NCBI GenBank assembly: GCA_937925645.1
Contig: CALAMB010000319.1
Location: forward strand, 1 to 16,314
Origin: an uncultured Acidobacteriota bacterium
GTDB lineage: Bacteria; Acidobacteriota; JAAYUB01
Direction: 5' to 3'
DNA: 16,314 nt
A model generated the notes under the pieces. The model was not told the origin of the DNA and did no database searches. It saw only the letters and a list, made by a program, of their open reading frames with translations. Both the position numbers and the translations under genes were made by a program. Shown one piece after another: positions 14,669 through 16,314 of this stretch; within the stretch, counting starts at the first letter, position 1, and the number at the start of each line of letters is the position of its first letter.

Positions 14669-16314
14669 TTACGCGAAGCCGTGCGCCAGCATGGCGACCA
14701 GGTAGGCGGCCCCCAACGCCAGCAGCAACAGGCTGAGCCCGAGGGCGAGGTTACTGGACGATCGGTCGGCGCCGTCGGCCGTCTCCTGACGGGCCCGCCA
14801 GGCGCGCCGGAGGGAGAGCGGACCGAGAACAAAAGTATTCAGCACCAGGGGTGCGGTCAGGAACCAGGATGACTGGAGCCAGGCATCGAGACTCTGGATA
14901 TGGCCGGCGGCCTCGAGAAACCGCGCCCATCCCTCCGGGCCCCGGATCGCCTGGAACGCGACCAGAACGATGTCCAGCCCCCGGGTCACCAGCAGCAGCG
15001 CCGTCCCCACCAGTCCGAGGATGGCGCCGGTGAGCGCCGTGTAGGCGTCGTGGGCGGCCGGTTCCTCGCTGACGGCGCGCCCGCGCAGACGTGAATGGAT
15101 CACCCCGTAGCCGGCGTAGATCACGAAGCCGAAATTGAGCCAGGCGGCGAACCGGAGCCACGATGTGGGCGGCAGATAGTAGATCAGGTACAGACAGGAA
15201 ATGATCCCCAGCACGGGGAAAATGTGATTCCGCGCCAGGACGAACACCACGGCGGCTACGCCGAGAATGATCAGTTTGGTCGGGATCGAAAACGTGAACA
15301 GCGACAAGCCGAGGACAAACGCGACGTAGAGTCCGATCGTCCAGCCCCAGCCGCCCGGCACCCGGAACGCCGGATTCCGGTCGGGATCGCGCTTGCGGAT
15401 CACGATGATGCCGCTGCACACCAGGATGAACGCGAACAGCGTACCGATGTTCGTCAGATCCACCATCTCGTCGATGCTGGCGATGGCCGAAAAGAAGGCG
15501 ACGAACGCGCCCGTCATCAGGGTGGCCACGTGGGGCGTCCGGAAGCGGGGATGGACCTTCTGGAACATGGCGGGGAGCAGCCCGTCCCGGGCCATGGAGA
15601 AAAAGATCCGCGGCTGGCCCAGTTGGAACACCAGCAGGACCGCCGTGTGGGCGATCACGGACCCGAGCGCCACGATGCCCACCGCCCAGCCCAGATGGGG
15701 GATGGCATGCTCCAGGGCCATCGTGAGGGGCTCGGCCTGCTCCGTGGCCAGCTTGGTCCGAAGATCCGGATAGGAGATCAGGCCGGTAAAGACGGCGGAA
15801 ACGATCACGTAGAAAAAGGTGCAGATGATCAGCGAACCGATGATGCCGATGGGCAGGTTGCGTTTCGGATTGCGGGTCTCCTCGGCGACCGTGGAGACCG
15901 CGTCGAAACCGATGTACGCGAAGAAGACGATGGCCGCGCCCGCGCTGATGCCCGCCCAGCCGTTCGGGGCAAACGGCGTCCAGTTCTCCGGCTGGACCCA
16001 CTTCAGCCCCACCACGATGAAAAAGGTCAGCACCAGGATCTTGATCCCCACCATGATCGCGTTGAAGCGGGCGCTCTCGCGGATTCCCAACACCAGGATG
16101 ATGGAAATAGCCGCGACGATGAGCACCGCCAGCAGGTTGAAAACGATGGGTATCCCGAACACGTGGGGCGCGTCCCGAAACACGGTCGATTGCCCGCCCG
16201 CATCGACGATGCGGGCGGCGGTGCGATAGTCCATGGACAGCCAGTCGGGGACGATGATCCCGAGTCCGCGCAGCAGCGTCTTGAAATAGTTCGCCCAACT
16301 GATGGCCACGGCGA
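14669..16314 (-). CDS. CAT-type APC family amino-acid permease (N-terminus outside the window)
   Basis: Integral membrane transporter of the APC superfamily, cationic-amino-acid (CAT/YfnA-like) branch; it would take up amino acids. About 548 residues are visible and the frame stays open to the window edge; a GTG near the edge is only an internal valine. Family landmarks, counted from that valine: FAYIGFDAVSTVAEETRNP (130-148), NLPIGI (151-156), GQPRIFFSMARDGLLP (231-246), LTNIGTLFAF (285-294), and an AA_permease_C-like pair of segments (about 364-405). After this the protein continues for about 140 residues with three more hydrophobic segments (about 424-441, 482-499, 520-542), beyond the usual end of CAT proteins. 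The first membrane helices are missing from view. Substrate specificity cannot be told. Confidence 0.9.
   Translation of the reverse strand, partial: AVAISWANYFKTLLRGLGIIVPDWLSMDYRTAARIVDAGGQSTVFRDAPHVFGIPIVFNLLAVLIVAAISIILVLGIRESARFNAIMVGIKILVLTFFIVVGLKWVQPENWTPFAPNGWAGISAGAAIVFFAYIGFDAVSTVAEETRNPKRNLPIGIIGSLIICTFFYVIVSAVFTGLISYPDLRTKLATEQAEPLTMALEHAIPHLGWAVGIVALGSVIAHTAVLLVFQLGQPRIFFSMARDGLLPAMFQKVHPRFRTPHVATLMTGAFVAFFSAIASIDEMVDLTNIGTLFAFILVCSGIIVIRKRDPDRNPAFRVPGGWGWTIGLYVAFVLGLSLFTFSIPTKLIILGVAAVVFVLARNHIFPVLGIISCLYLIYYLPPTSWLRFAAWLNFGFVIYAGYGVIHSRLRGRAVSEEPAAHDAYTALTGAILGLVGTALLLVTRGLDIVLVAFQAIRGPEGWARFLEAAGHIQSLDAWLQSSWFLTAPLVLNTFVLGPLSLRRAWRARQETADGADRSSSNLALGLSLLLLALGAAYLVAMLAHGFA

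Noticed and set aside
14751..16298. 515-codon minus-strand frame within the permease gene
   Set aside because: It is the shifted frame of the permease, Arg/His/Gly-rich, whereas the permease frame has clear membrane helices and family motifs.

Overview
The window is GC-rich and densely coded. It looks like chromosomal DNA of a free-living Gram-negative bacterium. The kinase with a kinesin-light-chain-like TPR tail, the MoxR-DUF58-transglutaminase set and the CAT-type permease resemble Acidobacteriota or, less likely, Planctomycetota; this is inferred from protein style, as there is no rRNA or marker gene. I see no tRNA, rRNA, CRISPR array, insertion sequence or prophage. No stretch over about 230 bases lacks a gene.

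Left part (1-9145, all minus strand, transcription right to left): thiD, a MoxR AAA+ ATPase, a DUF58 membrane protein, a membrane transglutaminase (DUF3488/transglutaminase/DUF4129) and a Ser/Thr kinase with TPRs are packed with 12- or 17-base gaps or 1-4 base overlaps and look like one operon. After a 108-base gap come an ABC ATPase with a GTG start and the first codons of an overlapping gene that leaves the window. The MoxR-DUF58-transglutaminase trio is a known cell-envelope module. The kinase is translationally coupled to it and carries HPD in place of the usual HRD catalytic-loop motif.

Middle (9146-10345): a 228-base promoter region serves thiD on one side and, on the plus strand, a YtxH-like protein followed by a DUF948 protein. 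A 26-bp operator-like dyad lies upstream of the plus-strand promoter.

Right part (10346-16314, minus strand): a CAT-type amino-acid permease cut by the window edge, a DHH phosphoesterase, a membrane- or lipid-anchored PHP (CehA-like) hydrolase overlapping it by 4 bases, and then an rpiB-deoC pair with its own promoter. Both sugar-phosphate enzymes carry an N-terminal amphipathic helix followed by a Pro/Ala/Gly-rich linker, the form of a bacterial microcompartment encapsulation peptide. RpiB also has an inserted module resembling the N-terminal part of EutQ/EutT. This is the most notable content of the window: it matches the cargo of the sugar-phosphate-utilising (SPU) microcompartment type, yet no shell protein gene is present here. 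RpiB would interconvert ribose-5-phosphate and ribulose-5-phosphate, and DeoC would cleave 2-deoxyribose-5-phosphate to glyceraldehyde-3-phosphate and acetaldehyde, a volatile aldehyde of the kind such compartments confine.
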